Assembly (NCBI RefSeq): GCF_000380985.1
Contig: NZ_KB905693.1
Location: 483,888 to 547,887 of the forward strand
DNA length: 64,000 bases
Source of the DNA: Proteiniphilum acetatigenes DSM 18083
GTDB taxonomy: Bacteria > Bacteroidota > Bacteroidia > Bacteroidales > Dysgonomonadaceae
Reading direction: 5' to 3'
Positions 54,273-62,683 of the stretch are shown here, piece after piece. The translations under genes and the position numbers were made by a program. The number at the start of each line of letters is the position of its first letter. Position 1 is the stretch's first letter. The notes under the pieces are model-generated. The model was not told where the DNA came from, did not search any database, and worked only from the letters and a program-made list of their open reading frames with translations.

Positions 54273-56237
54273 TCACTCCTTAACCAGTATCATCAGATCC
54301 GAAAGGCATTTGATCATTTTATTGAAATCATCTTTCAATTCTCCATATTCTTCAGGTTGTATAATGAATTGTTTTAAATTAAATTGAGTGTTAAAGACAA
54401 TTTGATCTCCAGTGATGAATGTAGAGTAGGAAAATGAGATCAAATCGTTTTCTATCGATTCATTTTCAGGAATATATTCAACTTTATATCCTTCGGGAAT
54501 TACGACCGTACTTTTATAGGCTTCTCCCTGTAAATAGACAAGATCAACCGGAAGTGCCCTGCTTGACTGCCTGAACGGATTCTTATTTAAACTCAAAGAG
54601 CAGAACGGATGAATAAATAATTTACCGGAATGGTTATCGACCGGACTCTCAAATCGGAAGAAGAAGGTAAAAGGTTTATTCAGTGCTGTTGTCTCCGGAA
54701 GTTTCATGTCGGTGGCGGTGATCTGCTCTCTCTCTTTTAGATATCTGATCAGATTATCGGGATCGCCAAGATAAGTTGAACGCAATCTGTATGCATCCGG
54801 CCCTGTAGACAAGTACAGGGCTTCAGTCTGAATGGTATTTGTCTCGGGATTAATTTCCAGCTTTAAATTTTTCTGTAATGTTGATGAGGTTTTTTGTTGA
54901 ATTGTAATCCATTCCTCTGATTGTGGTTTTATCACTAACCCCTCTACATTCATACATTTTTCAGGCAATACGGCATAATACAAAAGAGGATCAGTCGCAT
55001 CAAGAAGCACAATCCTGCTATCTGTTTCTGTCAATACAATGACATAATTAAAAAATTGTTGAAACGGATGGGAAAAACTGATGGTACCATTGCCCCGGGT
55101 ACTTAATATGACGGGGTATGCCTCTATCCCTTCTGATTTTAATAATCCTGCAAGCAGTAAATTAATGTTTCCGGTATTTCCGCTTTGCTGTTTCAAAAAA
55201 TCTTTCAGATTCGTATCTGCAAATTTCCCTGAGAACCCGTTCCATCTGTATTTCGATTTAACAAATTCGGTGATGATTTCAATCTTTTCCTGTGCAGATT
55301 TATCTTTAAGTTCGATCCCGGACATAATTTTAGGAGCTTGCTTTTCTACATCTTTGATATATTTTCCGAAATAATCGTTCTTTAGGAATTCATCGCACAT
55401 GGCCGGCCACGTGGTCATGATATCTCTGCTTCCTCCGTTGGGGTGATGAAACTTTGAAAGCTGGAAATTGATATTGATCATATAATCGTCAACGGAAGAA
55501 ATAAATTCTTCATCTTTAAAGGCAGGAAGATTATTCATCCCGAAGTTATAAATTACTTCCCGGTATCTGAGATTCCTGAATTGGATTTCATTGCTGGGTG
55601 TAGTGGCGGTGAAAATATCTAATTTATCGGTTCCTTTAAGTATATATGCATATTCATAATATGGGATTGCTTTGTATTTTAAGTGGCTGAAAATAACCGG
55701 TATCTTTTGCTGGAAATACCATCGGCGCATATTGAAAAAATAAGGGCTTACAATGGTATAGCTTAGTTCGATGACCGAACCGGGACGTACATCTGAGAGA
55801 GCGATTTTTTTGACACGAACATCATCATCTACTTTCTCTTCGAATATGTTCCTTGTTTCTAATTTTGTTTGTGTAAAGCCTTGGTCTATGTTATATGTGG
55901 TGCCTTCAACACTTTCGATGGATTCCCATCCCGAATTTCCGTTAAATATTGGAATTTCGAAATTAGCATACTGTACACCCGACTGTTTGAGAATTTTGAT
56001 CTTGATCTGTTTCTTCATGCGGAGGAGGAAACCGCCCTGCTCATAGTTTCCCGAATAAAAGTACTCCCCCTGATTGTAAAGTATGACGGCATCCGCATCG
56101 GGATCATTTTCATACTCTTTCATGACCATTTCGTACTGGGTTACTCTTCCGAAATCGAGTGAATATTTCTCTTCCTGGGCAAATCCCATTATAGACAAAA
56201 AGAAGAAAAGAGATAGAATAGCATTTTTTTTCATCAT
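54273..56237 (-). CDS. DUF3857 / transglutaminase-like exported protein, active-site Cys missing
   Basis: A 654-residue exported protein: signal peptide (KKNAILSLFFFLSIMGFA before QEEK), an N-terminal DUF3857 beta domain (about 50-230), a transglutaminase-like domain (about 290-420) and a C-terminal DUF3858-like beta domain. Where the partner gene has YGDCKALTNYLQSMLK, this one reads SGNTGNINLLLAGLLK, so the catalytic Cys is replaced. It may act as a binding or scaffold protein at the outer membrane or periplasm. Paralogue and likely operon partner of 56260-58080 (22 bases apart). Confidence 0.8.
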   Translation of the reverse strand: MMKKNAILSLFFFLSIMGFAQEEKYSLDFGRVTQYEMVMKEYENDPDADAVILYNQGEYFYSGNYEQGGFLLRMKKQIKIKILKQSGVQYANFEIPIFNGNSGWESIESVEGTTYNIDQGFTQTKLETRNIFEEKVDDDVRVKKIALSDVRPGSVIELSYTIVSPYFFNMRRWYFQQKIPVIFSHLKYKAIPYYEYAYILKGTDKLDIFTATTPSNEIQFRNLRYREVIYNFGMNNLPAFKDEEFISSVDDYMININFQLSKFHHPNGGSRDIMTTWPAMCDEFLKNDYFGKYIKDVEKQAPKIMSGIELKDKSAQEKIEIITEFVKSKYRWNGFSGKFADTNLKDFLKQQSGNTGNINLLLAGLLKSEGIEAYPVILSTRGNGTISFSHPFQQFFNYVIVLTETDSRIVLLDATDPLLYYAVLPEKCMNVEGLVIKPQSEEWITIQQKTSSTLQKNLKLEINPETNTIQTEALYLSTGPDAYRLRSTYLGDPDNLIRYLKEREQITATDMKLPETTALNKPFTFFFRFESPVDNHSGKLFIHPFCSLSLNKNPFRQSSRALPVDLVYLQGEAYKSTVVIPEGYKVEYIPENESIENDLISFSYSTFITGDQIVFNTQFNLKQFIIQPEEYGELKDDFNKMIKCLSDLMILVKE

Positions 56238-56259
56238 ATATATTAGTTGGGATGTTTCA

Positions 56260-58080
56260 TTAAAGAGTTTCGATATGGATATTTTTCAATTCGTTGTTCT
56301 TCATCGTTTGGATGAACCGGAAGAATTCTTCATATCTTTCAATAGGATGCTTACCTGGGTATAATAGAAAAGTTTTATAACAAACCAATGTGTGATTTTT
56401 TAGGTCAAAAAAGATTTCATATTTCCCGAAATCAGTCTCAACAAATACTCTTTCCGGGATCTTGATAATTTCTTTGTCGGGTATCTCGTAAATAATTGTA
56501 TCCTGGTAAAATTCAGGATAATTGATTTGTACACCGGTTGTCCTTTGGTCAGGAGTTTCAAAGTCTTTAAAATCCATGGGGAAGGGTGAAAGAATTATAT
56601 TCTTACCGTATTCTTTATATATATTTTCAGCTTTGAATCGGGCGGTCAGACTGATCTCAGGAGATTGTCGGTTGTTGGAGTTTAATTCATAATCAATAAG
56701 TTCCGCTTTGCCTGAAAAAATCTGACTACGGATAATATCATCTACTCTATCTTTGCCCAATTCTTTGGCTGCATAATTAAAAAATTCATATTTATGACCT
56801 TTCTGAACTTCCGATAGATGGATTTGCTGTATATCCGTTTTTACCTCTATAGTCCGGGAACAGAGCACATCGTCCGGCTGTAGTGCCGGAATCGGAATCA
56901 GCCGGCTGTCATTCTCATCGACCAGAAGCGCTTTCCTGCCTTGTGTAAAAGTACCGATGTATCCGAACGGAATATTTTTATCGGTGCATTCCAGGAAAAC
57001 GGTATCTTCTTCAAGCGGTACGGTCAGTATAACATGGTTAAATGCCTGAGATGGAAAGTTAACATCCAATTCGGAGATTTTTGTACCGGCTTCGACAAGT
57101 GTATAATATGATGGTATACCTGCATATTTCAGCATGGATTGCAAATAATTGGTAAGGGCTTTACAATCGCCATACTTATTATTGCAAACATAGCTGGCCG
57201 GATAAGTTTGAAGACCTCCTAATTTAATACTCACATTGATGTATCTCGTATAATCCTGAAGATACCGGTAAAGAATTTCAACTTTTTGCTTTTGACTATG
57301 AGTATTCCTGAGTAGGTTGTCAATTCGTTGACACTCTTCTGCCGGTAGTTTGTCTTTATTTTTATTCAGGCGGAATATCCAGTTTCCAAAGGATTTCCAG
57401 GACTCAAAGCTTCCGGCTTCACCGTATTTGAAATGCAAGGGAACAATGTGGATGGACGGGGCTTTCAGATCCTTGTCCAGGCGATAGATGTCAGCAGAGG
57501 ACGGCGGTATGTAACCATATTTCCAGATATATTTCCTGAACCGGTTCTGTACAGCTGTTTTGGGACTTTCCACATTTTCATATTTGTATCTTATGGAATC
57601 TTTTATCGGTACTTCTACGATTAAAGTGCCCGAATGGACAGGTGTTTTAGTTCTGGCATGGTCTATATCGACAATATTCAGTGATTTTGCATAATGAATC
57701 CAGGAGACGTAGAAGATACGGTAGGGAAATTGATCATGCTTCAGATCGAAATATTTTACAAAATCATCTTCGTATAACGATATCGAAGAGATAAAGCTGC
57801 GGTCCTTTATTTCATTTTTCTTCAACTTCCGGATAATATTCCCGTCCTGATCTTCAAGCCGGACAATATCTACACTTATCTTATCTCCTTTGGAATAGGG
57901 TATGATGATCTCTGTATCCGCATTCCTGTCGTTTATTTGCATTAATACGGTATCAATCTGTACCATTCCGTTACTATTAAATATGAAATGGGAGGTGCGG
58001 TTTATTATCTCGCTCGAAGATGACTGCGAAAGGCAGGCGAATGACTGAAAAATGACGAATAGAACTGCGATGTTTCTCAT
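56260..58080 (-). CDS. DUF3857 / transglutaminase-like exported protein with catalytic Cys
   Basis: A 606-residue exported protein. The ATG at 58080 gives a clean signal peptide (RNIAVLFVIFQSFACLS before QSSSSE). DUF3857 domain, then a transglutaminase-like core with Cys in YGDCKALTNYLQSML and His in PSQAFNHVILTVPL, then a C-terminal beta domain. Could be a periplasmic protease or crosslinking enzyme; the target is unknown. First gene of a two-gene minus-strand operon with the Cys-less paralogue. Confidence 0.8.
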   Translation of the reverse strand: MRNIAVLFVIFQSFACLSQSSSSEIINRTSHFIFNSNGMVQIDTVLMQINDRNADTEIIIPYSKGDKISVDIVRLEDQDGNIIRKLKKNEIKDRSFISSISLYEDDFVKYFDLKHDQFPYRIFYVSWIHYAKSLNIVDIDHARTKTPVHSGTLIVEVPIKDSIRYKYENVESPKTAVQNRFRKYIWKYGYIPPSSADIYRLDKDLKAPSIHIVPLHFKYGEAGSFESWKSFGNWIFRLNKNKDKLPAEECQRIDNLLRNTHSQKQKVEILYRYLQDYTRYINVSIKLGGLQTYPASYVCNNKYGDCKALTNYLQSMLKYAGIPSYYTLVEAGTKISELDVNFPSQAFNHVILTVPLEEDTVFLECTDKNIPFGYIGTFTQGRKALLVDENDSRLIPIPALQPDDVLCSRTIEVKTDIQQIHLSEVQKGHKYEFFNYAAKELGKDRVDDIIRSQIFSGKAELIDYELNSNNRQSPEISLTARFKAENIYKEYGKNIILSPFPMDFKDFETPDQRTTGVQINYPEFYQDTIIYEIPDKEIIKIPERVFVETDFGKYEIFFDLKNHTLVCYKTFLLYPGKHPIERYEEFFRFIQTMKNNELKNIHIETL

Positions 58081-58162
58081 AGTGCAAATCTTCAAAGAGA
58101 TAAAAGTTACGACACAAATATAAACCATTTTTTATTATTTTATTCAATTTTCTTGTAATTTA

Positions 58163-58222
58163 TTTGGTTTATATTATAAACTGATTTATATTTGCAGTAT
58201 AATTATAGTTTATATCATAAAC
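58163..58222 (+). promoter_or_regulatory. Promoter with twin palindromic operators
   Basis: TTTG (58163-58166) and TATATTTG (58187-58194), 20 bases apart, form the promoter. GTTTATATTATAAAC (58167-58181), a perfect 7-bp palindrome around one base, lies between the two boxes. GTTTATATCATAAAC (58208-58222) lies just after the start point, 41 bases downstream on centre. Each is followed by a similar CTGATTTATA or CCGATTTGTA. This is the layout of repressor operators, probably for the regulator encoded at 58828. Confidence 0.75.
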
Positions 58223-58249
58223 CGATTTGTAATATTAAAAACAAAAACA

Positions 58250-58825
58250 ATGGAAGAGAGACAATTAAATGAGAAAGAGAGTTTAGAACTCATCACTCGA
58301 ATGATTCAAAACACGCAGCGTAAACTGGAGAAAGGCAACGGAATGCCCTTCCTTGTCTGGGGATATACTACGATTGTGGTGTCTTTACTGGTCTGGTATT
58401 TTCTATCGACAACCGGGGATTACCGGATGCATTATTTGTGGTTTCTGATCCCTGTGATAGCTGGTCCGATGATGTTCATCCTTCTCCGGAAAAATGAAAA
58501 GGGTGTCAAGACCTATATCGACAGGGTAGTTGGGTATGTCTGGATAGTGATGGGGGTGACCGGTTTTATGATATCGATAACGGCTATGTTTTTCTGGAAT
58601 TTTCCGATCCTGTTCATCACTATTCTGTTGATGGGAAGCGGTACGGCAATCACCGGGCTGGTCATACGCTTTATCCCGATAGCGGTTGCCGGGTTTGCGG
58701 GAATTGTGTTATCACTTGCCTGCCTGTTTACGCAAGGTACTGATCAGATATTGGTTTTTGCCGGCTTATTTCTTGTAATGATGGTCATTCCCGGTCATAT
58801 TCTCTACGCAAAAGGAAGGAGATAG
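58250..58825 (+). CDS. Multi-pass membrane protein paired with a winged-helix regulator, second copy
   Basis: A 191-residue membrane protein: a charged N-terminal helix (ESLELITRMIQNTQRKLEK), then five or six hydrophobic segments (MPFLVWGYTTIVVSLLVWYF and others) and a basic end. Its organisation and neighbour mirror the pair at 6498-7426, although sequence similarity is low. Only two bases separate it from the regulator gene. The role is unknown; partner to the regulator is inferred. Confidence 0.75.
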   Translation: MEERQLNEKESLELITRMIQNTQRKLEKGNGMPFLVWGYTTIVVSLLVWYFLSTTGDYRMHYLWFLIPVIAGPMMFILLRKNEKGVKTYIDRVVGYVWIVMGVTGFMISITAMFFWNFPILFITILLMGSGTAITGLVIRFIPIAVAGFAGIVLSLACLFTQGTDQILVFAGLFLVMMVIPGHILYAKGRR

Positions 58826-58827
58826 TT

Positions 58828-59124
58828 ATGTTTGCATCGCTCGATCCTTTATTGCATTCCGAACTTCGTCTGGCTGTAATGTCTATTCTTATTTCGGTAG
58901 AAGAAGCCGATTTCGTTTATCTCCGCGAGAAAACCGGTGCTACTGCCGGTAACCTCAGCGTACAGATCGACAAACTGAACGAAGCCGGATATATTGATGT
59001 GGAACGGGGATTCGCCGGTAAACGCACGCGTACCGTCTGTCGTATTACCCAAAAAGGCATGCATGCTTTTCAACTGTACGTGGAAGCTTTACAGAGTTAC
59101 CTGAATCCGCCGAAAGAGGAATAA
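58828..59124 (+). CDS. Winged-helix transcriptional regulator, second copy
   Basis: A 98-residue single-domain winged-helix protein (HSELRLAVMSILISVEEADF, LREKTGATAGNLSVQIDKLN, wing GFAGKRTRTVCRITQKG). Paralogue of the 7124 gene with the same spacing of RLxxMSxL, GNL and K-R-T wing. Expected to bind the twin palindromes upstream of the operon and repress it. Ends in a bidirectional terminator. Confidence 0.87.
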   Translation: MFASLDPLLHSELRLAVMSILISVEEADFVYLREKTGATAGNLSVQIDKLNEAGYIDVERGFAGKRTRTVCRITQKGMHAFQLYVEALQSYLNPPKEE

Positions 59125-59149
59125 AAAAAGGCTGATATTCAGCCCTTTT
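59123..59149. terminator. Bidirectional terminator between regulator and tRNA-Pro
   Basis: GGCTGA (59130-59135) and TCAGCC (59139-59144) form a stem flanked by seven A on one side and CTTTTA on the other. It serves the regulator operon on the plus strand and tRNA-Pro on the minus strand. Confidence 0.8.
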
Positions 59150-59152
59150 ATG

Positions 59153-59226
59153 TCGGGATGAGGTGACTCGAACACCCGACCTCCACGTCCCGAACGTGGC
59201 GCGCTAGCCAACTGTGCTACATCCCG
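59153..59226 (-). tRNA. tRNA-Pro (anticodon CGG)
   Basis: Complete cloverleaf on the minus strand: acceptor CGGGATG/CATCCCG, anticodon stem CCACG/CGTGG with loop TTCGGGA (anticodon CGG), and T arm with GTTCGAG. The CCA end is not encoded. Its -7 box TACCTTTG is at 59241-59248 on the minus strand. Confidence 0.95.
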
Positions 59227-59240
59227 ATCAATTGTGGGTG

Positions 59241-59299
59241 CAAAGGTAAATAATTTTTTCCGAATCAGAGAGGAATTCTATGAAAATTGATTATTTTTG
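59241..59299. promoter_or_regulatory. Divergent promoters of tRNA-Pro and tRNA-Gly
   Basis: Minus-strand TACCTTTG at 59241-59248 serves tRNA-Pro, and plus-strand TATTTTTG at 59292-59299 serves tRNA-Gly, 11 bases before its first base. Both tRNA transcripts would have very short leaders. Confidence 0.7.
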
Positions 59300-59309
59300 C
59301 ATCTGTAAT

Positions 59310-59382
59310 GCGGCAATAGCTCAGTCGGTAGAGCATTAGCTTCCCAAGCTGAGGGTCGCGAGTTCGAGTCTCGTTTGCCGCT
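59310..59382 (+). tRNA. tRNA-Gly (anticodon CCC)
   Basis: Complete cloverleaf: acceptor GCGGCAA/TTGCCGC, D arm GCTC/GAGC, anticodon stem TTAGC/GCTGA with loop TTCCCAA (anticodon CCC), and T arm with GTTCGAG. The discriminator is T and CCA is not encoded. Confidence 0.95.
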
Positions 59383-59393
59383 CTCTTATTATT

Positions 59394-59428
59394 AAGCACT
59401 TATCGATTTATTTCGGTAGGTGCTTTTT
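59394..59428 (+). terminator. Terminator of tRNA-Gly
   Basis: AAGCACTTATCG (59394-59405) pairs with CGGTAGGTGCTT (59414-59425), including G-T pairs, followed by TTTTT. The sequence is strikingly similar to the tRNA-Arg terminator at 22331-22362. Confidence 0.85.
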
Positions 59429-59678
59429 CATATAACAAACCTATGATCGAAAAAACTATGAAGAGAAAATACCTTTGTCGGAAGATATATTATACTACAC
59501 CATACATCATCAATTTTAAAATTACTGCAACTCCGCCTGATACCTGTAATCAATTTATCATCCCGATAATTAGTTTATCCCGCATCAGCAACCTGTTATC
59601 TCCCTTTTGATAAGAAAATATTCTGAGAAGATTATTGAAGAGGTTAAAAAATAAAATTAAAAAAATTGTTTGATTTTA
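59429..59678. other. Spacer before the transporter operon, no gene
   Basis: About 250 A/T-rich bases without a recognisable coding frame. A TACCTTTG word at 59470-59477 could be a weak promoter for an unseen small RNA. No inverted repeat or transposon end was noticed. Confidence 0.35.
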
Positions 59679-59716
59679 TTGTGTGTATGTAAAATGTTCA
59701 TATATTTGCATACACA
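59679..59716 (+). promoter_or_regulatory. Promoter and candidate operator of the sugar operon
   Basis: TTG (59679-59681) and TATATTTG (59701-59708) form the promoter at 19 bases spacing. TGTGTATG (59682-59689) and its exact inverse CATACACA (59709-59716) flank the -7 box, overlapping both the -33 side and the start point. This suggests control by a dimeric regulator of GntR or LacI type, not encoded in the window. Confidence 0.65.
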
Positions 59717-59779
59717 AAATTGGAATATAGTATACAAAACATATCTTAATTACCTAAAACATTTTACAAATAGAAGAAC

Positions 59780-60781
59780 ATGTTTGAAGTACAGAATTAT
59801 TTTTTAGCCATAATATTATGTTTCCTGGCAATGATTTGTTGGGGTTCATGGCAAAACACAAGAAATGTGATTAAACGTCCCTGGCGTTTTGAATTATTCT
59901 ACTGGGATTTTTCTGTCGGAATTGTGATTTTATCGCTTATCACCGCATTTACTCTTGGTAGCATGGAGCCTGCCAACAGGACATTTGTGCAGGATGTAGC
60001 CCAGGCTCATCTCCGTTATATCCTGTTTGCGATACTTGGAGGCTTTATCTGGAATCTGGGTACCCTTTTACTTACGGCCGGTATTGCCACAACGGGTATG
60101 GCCGTAGCTTTTCCTATCGGAGGAGGTATAGGATGGATATTGGGCATTGTGGTGAATTATATTGGTCAACCCGAAGGAAATCCTGTTTGGCTTTTCGTCG
60201 GTTGTGCCGTGATAATTTTGGCCATCATATACAGTATGCTGTCCTATAAAAAGAGGTCGGTATTTCAGCAGAAAAGCACGAAAGGGGTTATTTATGCATT
60301 GATGGCCGGTATTTTCATTGCCTTTTTCTATCGTTTTGTAATGATGTCTGTCGGTACTGATATCTCTCCTTCGTATACCGGAGGTGCATTGACGCCTTAT
60401 ACTTCTGTGGTATTCTTTGCCTTGGGAGCTTTTGTAAGTACACTTATATTCAACCCGGTATTCATGAAACATCCGGTGGAAGGGGAGCCTGTAACGATGA
60501 AAGACTATTTCAAGGGAACTTCCGGTATGCATTTTATAGGAATGCTTGGTGGGATGATCTGGTGTCTGGGACAGGTGTTGAGTGTAATGTCAGCCAAAGC
60601 CGCTTCTCCTGCCATTGCATACGGACTGAGCAATGGTGCGCCTATCGTAGCTGCTATATGGGGTATTTTCGTTTGGAAAGAGTTCAAGGATGCTCCCAAG
60701 GGAACGAACAAGTTGTTGGGACTCATGTTCCTGTTTTACCTGATCGGATTGGCGTTGATCATTTATTCACGGTATGTGTAG
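59780..60781 (+). CDS. DMT-superfamily permease (ureide/sugar permease-like)
   Basis: A 333-residue membrane protein with about ten helices. It starts EVQNYFLAIILCFLAMICWGSWQN and has a glycine-rich helix AVAFPIGGGIGWILGIVVNY and a late repeat AAIWGIFVWKEFKDAPKGTN, typical of the GRP/ureide permease branch of the drug/metabolite superfamily that imports sugars or ureides. The stop and the next start are adjacent (TAGATG), so it is the uptake component of the operon. Confidence 0.82.
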   Translation: MFEVQNYFLAIILCFLAMICWGSWQNTRNVIKRPWRFELFYWDFSVGIVILSLITAFTLGSMEPANRTFVQDVAQAHLRYILFAILGGFIWNLGTLLLTAGIATTGMAVAFPIGGGIGWILGIVVNYIGQPEGNPVWLFVGCAVIILAIIYSMLSYKKRSVFQQKSTKGVIYALMAGIFIAFFYRFVMMSVGTDISPSYTGGALTPYTSVVFFALGAFVSTLIFNPVFMKHPVEGEPVTMKDYFKGTSGMHFIGMLGGMIWCLGQVLSVMSAKAASPAIAYGLSNGAPIVAAIWGIFVWKEFKDAPKGTNKLLGLMFLFYLIGLALIIYSRYV

Positions 60782-61606
60782 ATGATGAATAACAGGCTTA
60801 AAATAGGGATTGGTAGTTACACCTTCACATGGTCGATAGGTGTTCCCGGATACGGAAACAAAACTCCCCTGTCTGCTTTTGATCTGATTGAAAAAGCATC
60901 GGAGCTGAAAGCGGAAGTGGTGCAGTTTGCCGATAATATGGCCCTTGAGAACTATTCCCGGGATGAACTGGCCGGACTCCTGTCGTTTGCCGGAGAGAGA
61001 TCGATTGCGATAGAAGTGGGTGCAAAAGGACTTACCTTGGAAAGATTGAATATGTACACCGCTATAGCCGGATTTCTACAGGCAGGTATTTTACGCTTTA
61101 TTATCGACGATGATGGATATGAACCCTCACCGGATATCGTAATTGAGGTGATTCGTTCATGTATTCCGGCATTGGAGGAAGCGAAGGTCAGGCTTGCATT
61201 GGAAAATCATGACAGATTGAATTGTGCTCAATTTTCATCGATTATAGAGGCCTGTAATTCCCCTTTTGTAGGTATTTGCCTGGATACGGTCAATTCCCTC
61301 GGAATACCTGAAGGCACCGCAGAAGTTATCAACGCACTCTCTTCTTATACATTGAACCTTCACGTGAAAGATTTCAGTATCGGGCGGCTGGATCATAAAA
61401 TGGGATTCAGGGTGGAAGGTACACCGGCAGGGGAAGGTAAACTCGATATAGCCGGATTGTTCGGTAGACTCGGTGCCACGAATAAATGCAGGAGCGCAAT
61501 TCTGGAGTTATGGACTCCGTTCGGGCCTACCCTCGAAGATACGATTGCCCGTGAAAATGAATGGGCTTGCAGGAGTATGCAATACTTACGTCAGTTATCA
61601 TATTAA
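60782..61606 (+). CDS. Xylose-isomerase-like TIM-barrel enzyme, possibly 3-oxo-isoapionate decarboxylase-like
   Basis: A 274-residue sugar-phosphate isomerase/epimerase-type barrel. Probable metal ligands are the Glu in LALENHDRLN, the Asp in GICLDTVNSLG, the His in LNLHVKDFSIG and the Glu in AILELWTPFG, the usual E-D-H-E set. The context (an apiose-dehydrogenase-like and an ApnO-like gene downstream) suggests action on a branched sugar acid; OiaC decarboxylases of D-apionate catabolism have, to my memory, this fold. General isomerase/epimerase is the safe call. Two consecutive ATG codons make the exact start ambiguous by three bases. Confidence 0.8.
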   Translation: MMNNRLKIGIGSYTFTWSIGVPGYGNKTPLSAFDLIEKASELKAEVVQFADNMALENYSRDELAGLLSFAGERSIAIEVGAKGLTLERLNMYTAIAGFLQAGILRFIIDDDGYEPSPDIVIEVIRSCIPALEEAKVRLALENHDRLNCAQFSSIIEACNSPFVGICLDTVNSLGIPEGTAEVINALSSYTLNLHVKDFSIGRLDHKMGFRVEGTPAGEGKLDIAGLFGRLGATNKCRSAILELWTPFGPTLEDTIARENEWACRSMQYLRQLSY

Positions 61607-61623
61607 TTTTTTATACTAATTCG

Positions 61624-62664
61624 ATGGAAAAATTAAGATTTGCCGTTTTAGGCACCGGCTTTTGGTCGCAGTTTCAGGTAGGAGCCTGGAGTGAAATTCC
61701 CGAGGTGGAACTTGTGGCGCTTTACAATCGTACCAAAGCGAAAGCGGAGGTATTGGCAAAGCGGTTTCAAGTGGAACGTATTTATGATGATGCTGCCGAG
61801 TTGTTTGCCAAAGAAAAACTCGATTTTGTAGATATTATTACCGATGTCGATACCCATTTCAAGTTTGTAGAAATGGCTGTTGACGCAGGGATAAAGCATA
61901 TAATCTGTCAAAAACCAATGGCACCTGATTGGGAGACTGCTAAAAGGATGGTAGAGAAATGCAGACAGAAGAGCGTATCACTATACATTCATGAAAATTT
62001 CCGTTGGCAAGTTCCCATCAGACGTTTTAAGAGGATACTGGATTCCGGAGTTATCGGTAAACCTTTCAAGGCGCGGGTTTCCTTCCTTTCGGGATTTCCT
62101 GTCTTCGATAATCAGCCCTTTCTGAAGGAACTTCCTCATTTTATCCTTACCGATATGGGGTCGCATGTACTCGATATCTGTCGCTATTTATTTGGAGAAG
62201 CGTCTAAGTTGTGGTGTCAGATCAGAACGGTAAATCCCGAAATCAAAGGGGAAGATATAGCTGTGATAATGATGGAAATGGTCAATGGGATGCCGCTCTA
62301 TACAGAGATGTCTTATGCTTCTATAGTAGAGCATGATATGTTTTCTACCGTCAATGTGTTGGTGGAAGGAGAAAAGGGAAGTATTGCCTTAGGGCCTGGG
62401 AATTCTTTTGAAATACGGACCACCATAGCGCAAGGAACAACTTTGGAGCAAGTTGAATTTCCCTCCTACAATTGGGCCGATTCCGATTATATCGTGAATC
62501 ATGAAAGTGGAATACATATAAATCGCAATATCCTGAATGCCATGATACAAAAAGGAAAGGCCGAGACTACGGGTGAAGACAATCTGGAAACCGTACGACT
62601 GGTGTGGGCTTCCTATGAATCGGCAAAGAGGGGAGAATTAATTTATCTGAGAGATTTTGATTAG
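61624..62664 (+). CDS. Gfo/Idh/MocA oxidoreductase, candidate D-apiose dehydrogenase
   Basis: A 346-residue NAD(P)-dependent sugar dehydrogenase. Rossmann loop AVLGTGFWSQFQVGAW, the active-site lysine motif as CQKPMAPDWETA (EKP is QKP here), IHENFRWQVPIRRFKRIL, and the substrate-side FPVFDNQPFLKEL with GSHVLDICRYLFGE. From memory these last features match D-apiose dehydrogenases of the family. Oxidation would give an apionolactone. The start at 61624 gives MEKLRFAVLG; the longer frame overlaps the upstream gene. Confidence 0.85.
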   Translation: MEKLRFAVLGTGFWSQFQVGAWSEIPEVELVALYNRTKAKAEVLAKRFQVERIYDDAAELFAKEKLDFVDIITDVDTHFKFVEMAVDAGIKHIICQKPMAPDWETAKRMVEKCRQKSVSLYIHENFRWQVPIRRFKRILDSGVIGKPFKARVSFLSGFPVFDNQPFLKELPHFILTDMGSHVLDICRYLFGEASKLWCQIRTVNPEIKGEDIAVIMMEMVNGMPLYTEMSYASIVEHDMFSTVNVLVEGEKGSIALGPGNSFEIRTTIAQGTTLEQVEFPSYNWADSDYIVNHESGIHINRNILNAMIQKGKAETTGEDNLETVRLVWASYESAKRGELIYLRDFD

Positions 62665-62683
62665 CACTTATAAATATATTACA

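Noticed and set aside
59470..59477. TACCTTTG as promoter of a gene in the 59.4-59.7 kb spacer
   Set aside because: No -33 element at the right distance and no coding frame or stable RNA fold downstream.
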